A DNA stretch of 64,000 nt from assembly GCA_000711775.1 (NCBI GenBank), contig ARYC01001936.1, forward strand, positions 25,895-89,894, written 5' to 3'. Shown here piece after piece: positions 11,815-22,712 of this stretch (position 1 is its first letter; each line of letters opens with the position of its first letter). The position numbers and the translations under genes are program-made. A model generated the notes under the pieces. It was not told the origin of the DNA. It worked only from the letters and a program-made list of their open reading frames with translations, and did not search any database. This stretch comes from Oxytricha trifallax. Its lineage: Eukaryota > Ciliophora > Spirotrichea > Sporadotrichida > Oxytrichidae.

Positions 11815-14110
11815 ATAGACCTCCATAAACAAACAAGAATCCATGTGGGCAAGTAGGACTGGCACTTCTGAAAATATGGGGATAGCCGCTTGGATACTAC
11901 AAAGGAGTGGTTAATGAAGCCACACCTCTCAGAGGAGGCAAAGAAGAAGTTGGTATTATTATATATATATAATTAGTAACTAATTAATATATTATTTAAT
12001 TATGATTACTATAAAAGATCAAAAAGAAAAGAGATTAGGCATTCAAAGTGCAGGACTATGAAATAAATAAATTGTTAATATAAAGATTTAAAAATAGTGT
12101 TTGAAGTAACTTTCCTTTTTCAATTCTTAGAAGTTTGGAATAGATTGGAAATGACATTTTGAAACTCAAAATAATAAGATTAAACGAACTAGATTTCCTT
12201 AATTTCAATCAAAAAATTTCAATATAAGTAGAGATCAGTATGATGCTTTATATGAGACATCTCGATACGAGGATATGATAATGATGGCGAGACCCTCCAC
12301 CGCATAACTAAGAGCAGCTTAAAATGCTGAGGATGAAGACAGACGTCGCAGAGAATTCTTAAGTAAGCTATTAATTTATTTTACTTGCTCACAACATATC
12401 ATGTTACTCTGTGACCATATTATAGAAGAATCTTAACCCTATTTTTTTATTATAGTGAGACAAAAAGAGTTAGAAGAAGAGGAAGCCAGAAGGAGAAGAA
12501 TGATGGAAATGGATGAAGCAGAGAGACTGAGAAGATTAGCAGAAGAAGAGGAAGAACGCAGAAGAAAGCAAATTGAAGATGCGGCAAGAAGAAAAGCCAA
12601 CGCAGATAACAGAAAAAACAAGGTCAAAGAGACTTTCACAAATCAGAAGGGAAAAGAGACTGACATCAATATAAAAGGAGATCCACTAGAGTCAAATGAT
12701 GGAGATATAGACTTAGAACCATACCTCAAGCCACTTCTTGCAGCTGCAGGTGGCAACATAGAAAAACTTGGATTAGAAGCCCTACGAAGAGCACTCTCAG
12801 ATGGTACACTGCTGGTTTGTGGAGTGAAACTTTGGACTGCCCTACACTCTGATTAGTGGCGTCACAGAGAAAGTTCAGTGCAAGCCTTTTTGGAATATTT
12901 GCAGGCTCCTTTGAAGAAAAAGTACATTGGCAAGACTAAGAGACTGTTCTTGGCTGCATGTGATGTTGCTACAATTGCTTGCAGGGATAAACTCTTGCAG
13001 ATTTATTATGTTGGACTTAAAATACTGCAGACTGCCATGGCTCCACCCATTTGCGGTGATGACATCCCACACAAAGTTATCAATAATGCTGTTAAGCCAT
13101 TTATTACACTGTTGATTGACAAGATATCAGAACTTAATTACAGAGCTAGAATTATTTTTAATTATGTCTCAATAATTTAATCAATTATAAATTAATATAT
13201 TCTTAAATAAATTAAATTACGAGTTAATGATCTATCATATAAATATAAAATTGAATTCTTATAAAACCTTAAGTTATAATCTTTTTTATAAATTTATTAG
13301 TATTTGTAACTTTGAATTATTTTTTTATAATTTATTTAAAGCTAGAGACGTTTCACTCCATTCACTGATTTCCTTGTTTAGACATCCAGCAGTAGACATC
13401 CGTTAATTAATAGAAGGAATCATGGATATCACGGAGAAGGGACCCACCCCAGATAAAGTTCAGTGGCGTATTGTTTTAGCTAGACTGGAGATACTCCTGC
13501 ATGTTGTTTAAGAATTTGGAATTAATAATAAAGCCTGGGATTGGCATGTCGTCTTCTATAACATATATCGACTATTTTTATATAGTCTTATAGGGGATAT
13601 CTCGATTTTTAAGATTAAATCTCATAATTTTATTTGTAAAATAGTTATAGAAACTAGTAGCTCCCTCATTCTTCAACCAAAACCCAGATGTGAGGCTGAT
13701 AGCGATTGAAGTATCACTGGAAATGTACAAAACTTGTGGCGCTGAGTTGAAACGCATGATCCAAGAAATCGATGGACTTAAACCTAATCTTCTGTAAACG
13801 ATTACCAAAAGAATGCAACAGATTGATGAAGGAAGAGGCACTAAGTATATAGTTGGCAATAGTGGAGATGGTGGTGATGGCTAGAATGATATGGGTAATA
13901 TCAGTAGAGTCATTGGCAATGATGGTGCGCTATAATATACAATAATAATAATAATATTTATAAATATTATTATTAGATATTTTTATAGAGTAAGTAGCTG
14001 AGACATAGGAATGGAGTGAGTAGTCGCCAACAGGTACAAAAAGCAATAAAAATCCCAAATTTCAAGAAGAAAGCAAATAATGATTTACTATAAAAATACT
14101 AATTATTATT
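11815..14110 (+). CDS. CEP104: CEP104 homologue, plus-strand MDS cluster incl. TOG domain (scrambled)
   Basis: The first MDS (about 11815-11952) reads NKNPCGQVGLALLKIWGQP, the end of the CEP104 jelly-roll. It then jumps to 7843 (minus). MDSs at 12022-12098 and 12132-12171 (KKRDQAFKVQDYE; SLEQIGNDILKLK) fit between the two minus-strand blocks. From 12230 the gene runs RDQYDALYETSRYED, an intron (about 12363-12452) and a charged helix (RRKQIEDAARRKANADNRKN). The TOG-like alpha-solenoid follows: WRHRESSVQAFLEYL, FLAACDVATIACRDKLLQ, NNAVKPFITLLIDKISELNYRARD, QWRIVLARLEILL and VRLIAIEVSLEMYK. TOG domains bind tubulin. IESs include AGCTAGA (13144/13340) and one at 13558-13647 with a probable TA junction. 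Reading to about 14110 meets no stop. The zinc-finger C-terminus of animal CEP104 is not found; it is either absent or encoded elsewhere. Confidence 0.83.
12096..12134 (+). other. Probable 36-bp IES with minimal pointer AGT in CEP104
   Basis: AGT is at 12096-12098 and 12132-12134. Joining gives NKLLIQRFKNSLEQIGNDILKLK, which restores the spacing between the two UVR-like helices seen in other CEP104 proteins. A three-base pointer is weak on its own; the support is the protein alignment. Confidence 0.6.
13144..13346 (+). other. 196-bp IES with pointer AGCTAGA in the CEP104 TOG domain
   Basis: AGCTAGA is at 13144-13150 and 13340-13346. Removal of the AT-rich insert joins ISELNYRAR to DVSLHSLISLFRHPAVDI in frame, within one TOG HEAT-repeat helix. 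Confidence 0.82.
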
Positions 14111-14160
14111 CTCAATTTATCATAAATGTAGAAAATTAATAAGATTAAATATAACTATTC

Positions 14161-15009
14161 TTAAATGTAGAGAGAAGCCATACACAATTTGCGATAGGAA
14201 AATGAGTAATTAATGCCACAGACTACAGCTCCAACACCTTCTTCAACCTCCCTAGTGCCAATCTCATCAGCCCCCATTGACACATTAGCATCACTATGTT
14301 CCTCATCATCTTCGTTTTTACCATTTACAACTTCGATGCCATTCAATTTCATTTCGTCTTTGAGTCCTTGTTCACCAACAACATACACTTTTGGCTTGGA
14401 ATTATGATGAGTGTGGTGCTGGTGTGTGGGGGTTTAGAGTGCTTTACTCAGGTATTTTGCTGTCACATATGCTGATGTGTAGATTTGGTTCTCTTTTAAA
14501 CCACTATCATAGTAATTATGTTAATAATTTTTACTTATAAGTAGCATTATTAGAAGTGATTTGACTGCTAATAATTTAATAATATATATATATATGATCA
14601 TGAAATCCATAGTTCTTTAGTTTCTCATTGAGTACTTGATGCCTTGTTCTAGTGCTGTTGTTAGTGACTAAGAAAACTTTCTTGGTTTAGGAGTATTCTG
14701 GGTGATTTATAAGCATATGAATTGCTTCAAACACATGTGGCACTTTATATAAAGACATTTAATTATGAGTTGTTTCATATAAAAATAAATCACTTATAAT
14801 ACTAAATAGATAAAATTGCACTTATTTCTCTCCAGTCCAGAGCACACCATCACAGTCAAACAAGAAATACGAGTATTTGGATACAAGATAATCCAGTGAG
14901 GTACTAAAACACAGTATTAGTGATATATTTATAGGAATATATTAAATTTCACTTACTAAGAAATGGGAGTATCAGAATCTGAGGTTTGTTACTTTTATTA
15001 TGCTTCCAT
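14161..15009 (-). CDS. PGP: PGP-type HAD phosphatase, N-terminal MDSs (scrambled)
   Basis: Minus strand, ATG at 15009-15007. After a short intron (GTAAG...TTTTAG, about 14903-14963) the frame gives YSYFLFDCDGVLWTGEK, the HAD motif I (DxD nucleophile), then VFLVTNNSTRTR (motif II T/S). AYVTAKYLSKAL and VYVVGEQGLKDEM follow, then VGAVVCGINYSFSYRKL, the PGP cap-to-core segment. IESs use pointers AAGTGC (after GEKQ) and ATGAT (NYGFHD to SGLKEN); both removals restore the frame. The MDS ends at 14161 in a 17-bp pointer found inverted at 6814-6830, where the C-terminus (7.0-7.3 kb, plus strand) continues. The combined product is about 345 residues, normal for PGP. The gene needs inversion of one half to be assembled. 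Confidence 0.9.
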
Positions 15010-15104
15010 TACAAATTACTTAATGATTTTAATTACAATTTTTGCATTAAAATTTAAAGAAATACTTACAAGTAAAATTTTATTAAAGTACCCTCTATTT
15101 ATTT

Positions 15105-15528
15105 GGGGGGGGGAAGTTTCCTGCCCCCAACACTAAATTTTATGTTTTTTGCAATAATTTTAATAGAAACAAATAAATTTCAATTTCAATTACCATAATC
15201 ATGTACTATACAACATTTATTATTATATAATTTTCAAGGTACATAATTATTCTTTATCATATTATATATTATTAATAAGGCTAAAATAAGTGAATTTTAT
15301 TAATAATTAATGTAATTTTCATTAAATTTTAAATTCATTATCAAGGTAGAAATGATATTTGAAGCTAAATTTTTAAAAAAACTTTATCATAATTGATGAT
15401 AAAGATTCTTTGAAAATTATAAAAATTACATATTTTTATGTATGGGGCAGGAAACTACCTTTTTGGGCAAGAAATTTCCCCCCTAGCGTGCATATAAAAT
15501 TTTGGGGCTGGAAACTTCCCCCCCCCAT
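15105..15528. repeat. Inverted-repeat element bounded by G9/C9 runs (MITE-like)
   Basis: The left end reads TTTATTTGGGGGGGGGAAG followed by TTTCCTGCCCC. The right end carries its reverse complement with one change (GGGGCTGGAAAC then TTCCCCCCCCCATTTATTTT). Internal copies (TGGGGCAGGAAACTACC near 15444 and GGGCAAGAAATTTCCCCCC near 15465) add a second, nested pairing. The interior is AT-rich without an ORF. No target duplication is clear. It is probably a small non-autonomous or fold-back element in the spacer upstream of the next gene. A run of ten or more C near 60005 has a similar look without the flanking arm. Confidence 0.55.
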
Positions 15529-15642
15529 TTATTTTATATGAATGTTTTTTATAGTTAATTTGCTAATTAAAGTTTTAAGAATTATTAAGGTTTATAGTTA
15601 GGTTTTATAATAATATAAAAGTAAAGTTAGTGATAATAAATT

Positions 15643-16000
15643 ATGGAAGACAAGCCATTCAAGTTTGACCCAGTTAATCCCCGCTTGGTGACAAATGTTC
15701 AAAAGAACAACACCGTGTACTACGGAGCTGCAGCTATTTTCTTGATTTCTTTACGTGCCTACCACAGAAGAGTTTTCAGAATCGACCAAAACTCACTCAA
15801 CTTGGCTGGCTTTACCGCTGCCTCAGCACTTACTGAAATTTCTTCGCAATTCAATGGGATTTATAGAGTAATAAGCATTAAATATCCCCAAAAATAAGGT
15901 TTTTAGACTAGCAAGCTACTCATACGCTAGCTTCTTCCTCGACTCCGCAGAGAACGAAGCCGGTCTCATCAACAACGATAAGGAACTCCAACGTGCTTGA
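15643..16000 (+). CDS. Small protein of unknown function with a probable membrane helix
   Basis: ATG 15643, TGA 15998-16000, about 105 residues after removing a 40-bp IES with pointer TAGA (15864-15867 / 15904-15907). The start reads MEDKPFKFDPVNPRLVTNVQ; a hydrophobic stretch YYGAAAIFLISLRAYH follows, then ALTEISSQFNGIYRLASYSYASFFLDSAENEAGLINNDKELQRA. I do not recognise the family. The N-terminus and single helix would fit a small organelle inner-membrane protein, but that is speculation. A second coding-like reading (about 16036-16110, NFDQEAFSGQYVNATKVEAYLN) starts after the stop in another frame; it may be a missed MDS of this gene. Confidence 0.6.
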
Positions 16001-16391
16001 GCATTAGCCACAACGCATGATTAATGGATATTCTCTTGAACTTTGACTAGGAGGCATTCTCAGGCCAGTATGTGAATGCCACCAAGGTTGAAGCTTATCT
16101 TAACTTAAAAAGTTTAATCTCAAAATATTCTATCTTATCTCTTGCCACTCTATTTTTTATATCAATTATATTCTTTTCTTATTCAAATCCTTTAATTACA
16201 TTTTATCACTAGAAGCACCAAAGACTTAAAAATTTTAATTTTTCATTATTAAACTGAAATTGAGTAGAAATATTTCAAAATTATGTCTATAATAAATTTA
16301 ATTAAGATTCCTTCTATAATTCATTCAATTATATATAGATAAATTTAATTAATAACAATAGTGCTTTCACACATTTTGTAGTGGAATGTAC

Positions 16392-17625
16392 TCATTCTAG
16401 ATCATCGCAATCGCTCATACTTCCAATATCGTCTGTGGCATTATGATTCCCGTATTTGCCTCCAAAACCCCCTCCTCGAATTTTATCCCCGCTTCGGGGT
16501 GTATGAGGTTCATGATCCACGTCTCCAGAGAGTTTAGCTATCTGACTGAATGCATCCCAAGTTATCTTATTAAGAGGTTTCATATTATTGTAGCCATTAG
16601 ACCCTAGTTAAGGATGAGGCTGTCTAAAATTTTAGCCAACTGTTAGCCCTGTTTATATATTCATATTTCCTCTACTGGCTAAATTATTACTTAACTGTTG
16701 TTGCTTTGATTAATGTTACTTTTACTACTACATCTGTAATTGCTATTAGTGACTAAGTAGATTCTGTGTGGCGTGATTGCTTTCATTTTGAAAAGCTTAA
16801 GGAGCCTGAATGTTTAAGCGAGAATTTGATACTGATGAAGCTTGTTATTGATGCTACTAGCCAACAAACTTATGTCTGTTAATAAGTTATTGATTAGCCA
16901 CTCTTGGACTTATTATGGCATTATCACTATTCAGATTACTGACTAATTTAGTGTGCTAGCTCTATGAATGAATCCTGCCAATAGCTTTCACATTTTGACT
17001 TAGCTGAACTTAAGGTCTCATCGCATTTAAATTTTCCAGTTAATTCCCTTCTTTTTCTCCATTGGCAACAGAAGCCACTTTGCTAAAAGATTAGTGTTCT
17101 AACTAGATTTATTGACTATTCTTGTTATTCACGGTGTGAACTTAGCTGCCCAGTGTCATAGCATCCTTTAAGCCATTGTTTATATTCTTAAACTAACTAG
17201 TAGGGGAGATAATACCAGCTTGGCTCCTAAGCCTAAAGAATTCTCCCTTTTTGCTCTCTCTCAGATCAATGCTTTAATTGATCACGTTAATGTAAGATTG
17301 ACTATTTTAATGATTAATGTTGCCTATTTCACTACTATTTTCATCATCATCCTCGTAGTTATCATCTAATTCATTGCTGCTGTGACTTTTCTCCCCTCTC
17401 CTATTGAGTAAGATTATATGTTTTTCCTGCTAAGTATCTTGGTGATGATTTGAGTTTAACGATATGTAGGATGATTCGTCTACAATCAAGTTTTGTGAAG
17501 TGTTAATCAAAAGCGAGTCTTTCTAGTACTAAGCTGGCTAATTTATGGTTTAAGAGGATGAGGGTCTGTGTACTCTGGGTAATATATAAGGGTTACTTAG
17601 TAAGTTTTTAGTTGTTTAACGGTGG
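16392..17625 (-). CDS. Q/N/S-rich low-complexity protein (5' end unresolved)
   Basis: On the minus strand one frame is open under code 6 from about 17625 to TGA at 16394-16392, about 410 residues. Composition is dominated by Q (many TAA/TAG codons), N, S and D, with an acidic patch (NELDDNYEDDDENSSE), Q runs near 16700, and a GGGFGGKYGNHNATDD tail. No domain was recognised. A TGA at 17628-17626 shows that the first exon or MDS lies further upstream. An ATG at about 17796 followed by SQQKLQQDF is a candidate start, divergent from the CAP gene at 17818. Disorder suggests a scaffold or RNA-binding role, but nothing in the sequence decides this. Confidence 0.65.
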
Positions 17626-17817
17626 TCAAAGTTATCCTTTCTACTTTGAACTTAAAAATAAACTATGATACTATATGAAATGATGATAAAAGATGAATTC
17701 GAATATTAAAGGGATTTTCAGACAAAGAGAATCTCAAAATAAAAGATATAGATAAAAATCTTATTATAATTTTTATTAACTCATTTAGAGTCTTTCACAA
17801 AGATATTTCACTTTCAT

Positions 17818-19105
17818 ATGGAGTCAAAACTTGAACAACTGCTTAACAGATTTGAATCTCTCGTAAATAGGTTTGAGCAAGCCTCTTCAACTGGAAACAA
17901 TGGAGCCTCAGCTTCAGGTTCAGGATCTACCAATGCTTCAACAAGTGGTGTTCCTAAAATTGTGAAAGAATTTGACAATGAGATTTTCCCAAAGATTAAG
18001 GTTCTTGAGGAAGCTGCTACTAATCTAGGAGGTGATGTGATTTAGACCATTGTAAGATTTCCCTTATCATATCATCACAAACTTTTTGTAGACTAAGGAA
18101 TATGTGAAGATGGTACTCTCTCAAAGAGACATACTCTAGACTATGAGTTAAGCCAATAAACCAGCAGACTTTAAGTTCCTAATATTGCCAGTGTCAAAAG
18201 CAAAGAATGATGTTAGAGCCTTGAAAAATAAAGATCTTAAGATGCAAAACCATGTCTAAACTGTCGCTGATGGTTTTGATCTCTTCGCTTGGTTTGCTTA
18301 AGTAAGTATAAAGTATATTGATTATAACATTGTTATAGAGTGATATCAAGGACACTCTCGAAGAGTTGTTGAAGCAAATTGATTTTTATGGATTTAAGGT
18401 TCTACAACTCAAGCAGGAGAACGATACTGTTTGGTACAAAGCTTACAAAGACTTAGCAAAAACTTTCGTCGATTTTATTGCAGATAGAGCAGATAAAGCT
18501 GTTTAATGGACAGGATCTAACGATAATGCTGAAGAAGTATTCTAATCCTAACTTGTAAAATTAACATTTATTCAGTTACCTTGCTATTATGAATCTCTAA
18601 TTATTTAAAACTTGGCCAATCAGAGCAAATCTTCAGAGGTGGTGCTCCAGCAACAACATCTTAAATTTAACAGATCGAAGAAGTCAAACAACAAACCGGT
18701 AACCTCTTCGCTGATATCACAAGTGGGTAGACTATGAATCAAAACTTAGTTCACGTAGAGAAGAACGCTCACAAGAAAGATGGCTCTGCTCTTTAACCAA
18801 TTGTAAAGAAGGAAATTGTTCCTAAAACAGCAGTTGGTGCTAAAGTTGAAGTCAAGAAAGACCCAAAGACTGAGTTCAAGATGAACACCTATTACATTGT
18901 AAGTTCTGCATAAAATTTGCAAATATGATTAGAATTGTATTTATGAGAGCTAAAAATTATAAAAACAAACCATTCATATTTTGAATATAGGAACACTACG
19001 GCAAGGAGACTTTGAAATACGAGGGTGACCAAATTGAGTCAAACTACGCCTTCGCTATGATTAAGTGCAAAGACACCAATCTAGTTGTTGATTTATAGCT
19101 TAAAA
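17818..19105 (+). CDS. CAP: Adenylyl cyclase-associated protein (CAP), C-terminus missing here
   Basis: ATG 17818. The start, MESKLEQLLNRFESLVNRFE, is the CAP oligomerisation coiled coil, followed by an S/G/A-rich linker. The helical folded domain follows (SGVPKIVKEFDNEIFP, DFKFLILPVSKAKNDVRA, VADGFDLFAWFA, FYGFKVLQLKQENDTVWYKAYKDLAKTFVDFI). Then come the hinge (QIEEVKQQTGNLFADITSG, VHVEKNAHK) and the start of the CARP beta-helix (NTYYIEHYGKETLKYEG, NLVVDLQL). CAP recycles actin monomers with cofilin. Short GT-AG introns are at 18052-18091, about 18301-18338, about 18559-18628 and about 18899-18991. After about 19105 the reading loses similarity, and roughly 120 residues of the CARP domain are missing. 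They are either scrambled elsewhere or outside the window. Confidence 0.85.
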
Positions 19106-19249
19106 GCTTTCCTTATTATATAAATTTTATTCATGATGCTAAATATTAAATCATAATATTGATAATAGCAACTTTAGATAGCTTTGCTTATGTTTATAGA
19201 CAAAAATATCTAATTTATTTGTGTAAATTATAATAATATTTATTCAAAC

Positions 19250-21363
19250 ATGTCTAAATCTACTCCAATGGGAACATCCTCTAAATACTAAAATTTAGAC
19301 CGTATAACTATAATATCACTGGGATTCTTTTTCCTATTTGTGGCATTCAACTCAGCGGCAAATCTTTCAGCTTAAATCATGAATAATGATGGCTTTGAGG
19401 GACTTGGATTTTATACAATGGCTATGCTTTATTTAGTATTTTATTATAGTTGTCTTTTTTTAATTATTCCTATAGGTAAATTTACACAACTTTTCCATTA
19501 TTCATATTATAAATTTACTTTAGTTTTATTTGATATTCGCATTTTGCAGTTTCCTATCTGCAGCCATCGTAAACAAAATTGGCACTAAGGTATCTCTAGT
19601 AACAGGTGGTCTCTGCTACTTTTTCTGGGTGTTCTGCTTCCTAGCACCAGCCTTTAAAAACGAGAATCCCCACTCAACCAGCTTTATCTTCAATAAAAAC
19701 TTTATCACCTTTATTTCCTTGTTTTCAGCTGCAATCAATGGGTTTGGTGCTGGTATACTGTGGGTGGCACAGGGCTAGTACCTCTCTGACTGTGCTTCTG
19801 ATGCGAACAAAGGCTTCTTTTTCAGCTATTTCTGGGCGTTCTTTATGAGTTCATAGATTCTTGGAAATCTTACAGCAGCTCTCATATTATGATATTAATA
19901 TAAATTTTTGTATACAATTTGTATTTCTGTATTTTAACGAATTCAAAATCTAATAAATTCAAATATTATTGAAACGATTAATTTTTTATAAATAATATTA
20001 AATATATTCGCAGTAAAATATCTCAAAATCAATTTTCTATGTTTTTATTATTAAATCTCTTTAAAAGCATGATAATATATAAATTCATAATTCTTACAAA
20101 GAGAATCTGTATAATTTGTATAATATCGTTAATATTTTAATTTATATTGAATTAATTTAATATTGGGTAACCTACCTTAGAGCACCTACTACATCATCAT
20201 GTCAGTGGCTTCATTCTGCGGAGCCATGATATTTTTACTACTAAGAAAACCCTTAAAACCCAAAAATGATGAAAAAGACCAGTAGTAATTACTACAAGAA
20301 GAAGATAAAGCTTAAGAAACTCAGACTAATAGTTTCAAGTAAGATATCATATTGACTTTCCAGATGCTATAATATATGATTATGCTTGCATTAATTTAAA
20401 CTTTGTAGTATTTATTTATTATAGTCTCAAGAAGAATCAGTAATTATTTATCTATTATATATTAAGTCATTGTAAATTTCCTTACTTTTTGAATGATGTT
20501 TGTGTTGCCTTTGATTACTTGGAGTGCAGTCTCGCAATCAATCTACAGCGGATGTTTCGTACCAATGATGAACACCACAATGGCCGACCAATACCCAGAT
20601 TGGGACTCAAACAAGAAACTGGAGTATTCCCTCCTAGCCATGATTCCCCTGGGTTTAGGATCAGTCATTGGAGGACTCATTCAAGGTTAAGTAGCTGATA
20701 AGTTCGGGTAGAGACTAGGAGTCATCTATATTATGATTGTGAGTGCTTGCGCTTTCGCAGTGGTGTTTGCATTCGTGGGCACCTGGAAGTTTGGAGTGCT
20801 TACTTTCTTTATGACTTTCATATGGGGCATCCAAGATAAACTCTGTTAAAAATAGAAATGTATTAATTTTCACTTTAATACTGAATTTTGTTCAGTAATG
20901 TCACTAAAATCAATCTCATAATAATTTCCAAGTTTAGTGGAATGAATAACTATATGAGTTGCACTTTAGGCTTCCAATTTGATTCTAAGATTATCCCCTT
21001 CAGTATCTTGAAATTCGTGTAATCACTTTTTACTTTTATCTTTTTGGTTGTGGAATCACTGTTAACATTCTAAGTTGACTATATAATCTATCTTATTGTG
21101 ATTTTATCAATTTTTAATGCTATTTTAAAACATAATAATTGAAGTGTAGAATAGTAATAATTTTTCCATAAATTACGATATAAATAGGATATTTTTCATA
21201 ATAAAATTGCTAAATATATAAACATATGATGGCATGTGTTTGCTTCGCATCATTAACAGTGATGCTGTTCTTCCCCTATAAATCAGTAGAGAAACCTGGC
21301 TTGGATAGCTCTGAAAGAATCAATTAGAAGAATAAAGATTCAGCTTTAACTGATGAAGAGTGA
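19250..21363 (+). CDS. UNC93-like major facilitator transporter
   Basis: ATG 19250, TGA 21361-21363. Conserved features include LGFFFLFVAFNSAANL, SAAIVNKIGTKVSLVTGGLCYF, NGFGAGILWVAQGQYLSDCA (UNC93 GxG...WTAQG motif), SYFWAFFMSSQILGNL, GLGSVIGGLIQGQVADKFGQRLG and TFIWGIQD...MNNYMSCTLGFQF. About ten membrane helices are visible. Confirmed IES junctions are TATT (joining YLV to FAFCSFLS) and ATATT (19884/20160, 276 bp, joining AALIL to GNLPQS). The junction after WGIQD (about 20835) to NNYMSC (about 20940), and the last one before MMACVCFAS (about 21225), could not be fixed to one pointer in frame. UNC93-like proteins are membrane proteins of varied function; the cargo is unknown here. Confidence 0.82.
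19884..20164 (+). other. 276-bp IES with pointer ATATT in the UNC93-like gene
   Basis: ATATT is at 19884-19888 and 20160-20164. The insert is AT-rich and noncoding. Joining gives LTAALILGNLPQSTYYIIM. Confidence 0.75.
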
Positions 21364-22700
21364 GAATAGAGTGATAACAGATATTTTATTAATATTAATA
21401 AATTAAGAATATTAATGAGATAAAATTATATTTATAATTGAATTAAATTTTTCAGAAGAAAAATTTAACCAAAAAAATCAATAATTTTGGATTTTGTATT
21501 TAGTATTTTTAATTTTAGATTCATTTTTGTCTTTAATTACATACAATGTTTTATCACATTTTATTTTAATAAAAAATAAATTTCAACTTAAAAAGTTTAC
21601 TATAAATAATATATATTTATTTTTTTAGATTATAAACTTTTTTATTAAATAATAAGTCAACATATTCAAAAAAATTATATCAAATATATCAAATTTAATT
21701 TTTGATCTCTTAAAATTAATTATTATTTAGATAATTAAGAATAAAAATACTAATTATAAAATTAAGAAAATACAGGGAAACATACTTGCAAAATATTTAT
21801 AAAAATAATGAAAATATATGATCAAAAATATAATAAATTAAAACTTTATTAACGAATTTCAAATTGGATTTGGATTATATAAATTAAAAAATAAAAACAA
21901 TATATTGCTCAAGCAAATCTTTATTATAAATATATTGAAATAATTTGAGTTTATTCAATTCTTGATATAGCACTATATATTTAGAATTAATAATTTAAAA
22001 AATTAACTGTTTTTAATTTATTCATTGTTGTGAATTTATACTTAAATTCAAAGGGAATTTGCATTGATTTTATTTTGATTTTTAATGCAAAAAATATTGC
22101 TCTATTATAGATTATGCTAATTCTATAATATTCATTAACCTCTATATTTTGAATTTTTACTGTGACTATTATTTGTTATAAGAATATATTTCAGTAATTT
22201 ATTACCGCTTTTTAATTATATAATTTCAATAATACGTAATCTCAAACTAATGTGGAGACAGTTTATAAATAACGAATTAATCTTTTATTATTTATAAACA
22301 ATATAATAATATATAATGATTATAGTTAATAAAGTTTGTCGCATTATTGCTCAATTATATTATATGTAGTCCTTGTATAGGTATTATTTTGGAAATTAAT
22401 TTAAGGTCATTAGACAATCATAAATAGTTATATTCTTTTCCTTTATAAATTAATATTTTTATCATTTATATATTTTAATCAGATAAAATAATTGCAATAA
22501 AAGTAAGAATTTTGAAACATTTTAGGGGAATTCTTAATTTTTATACGATAAATTTTTTATTTTCCTATTTTTGGTTTCATTTAATTGTAATAAATCAGTA
22601 TTTATATTTCTCGTTTTTAAAATTTATATATTTTACTGTAAATCTATTGAATATCAGCTATATTTTCTCAATCCTTAATAAATAAATCGTTTTTTATTTA
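21364..22700. other. AT-rich intergenic/germline-limited DNA
   Basis: Extremely AT-rich with frequent stops in all frames including TGA. I see no recognisable gene, RNA or element. Confidence 0.55.
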
Positions 22701-22712
22701 TTTTAATAATAC

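Noticed and set aside
12439..12639. S/L-rich minus-strand ORF
   Set aside because: It is the antisense of the charged E/R-rich helix of CEP104.
13578..13859. 93-residue minus-strand ORF
   Set aside because: It is antisense to the TOG domain and the adjoining IES; no protein-like motif.
20830..20945. TCCAAG/CCAAG repeat as the UNC93 pointer
   Set aside because: The resulting join is out of frame; a small unseen MDS or different pointer is needed.
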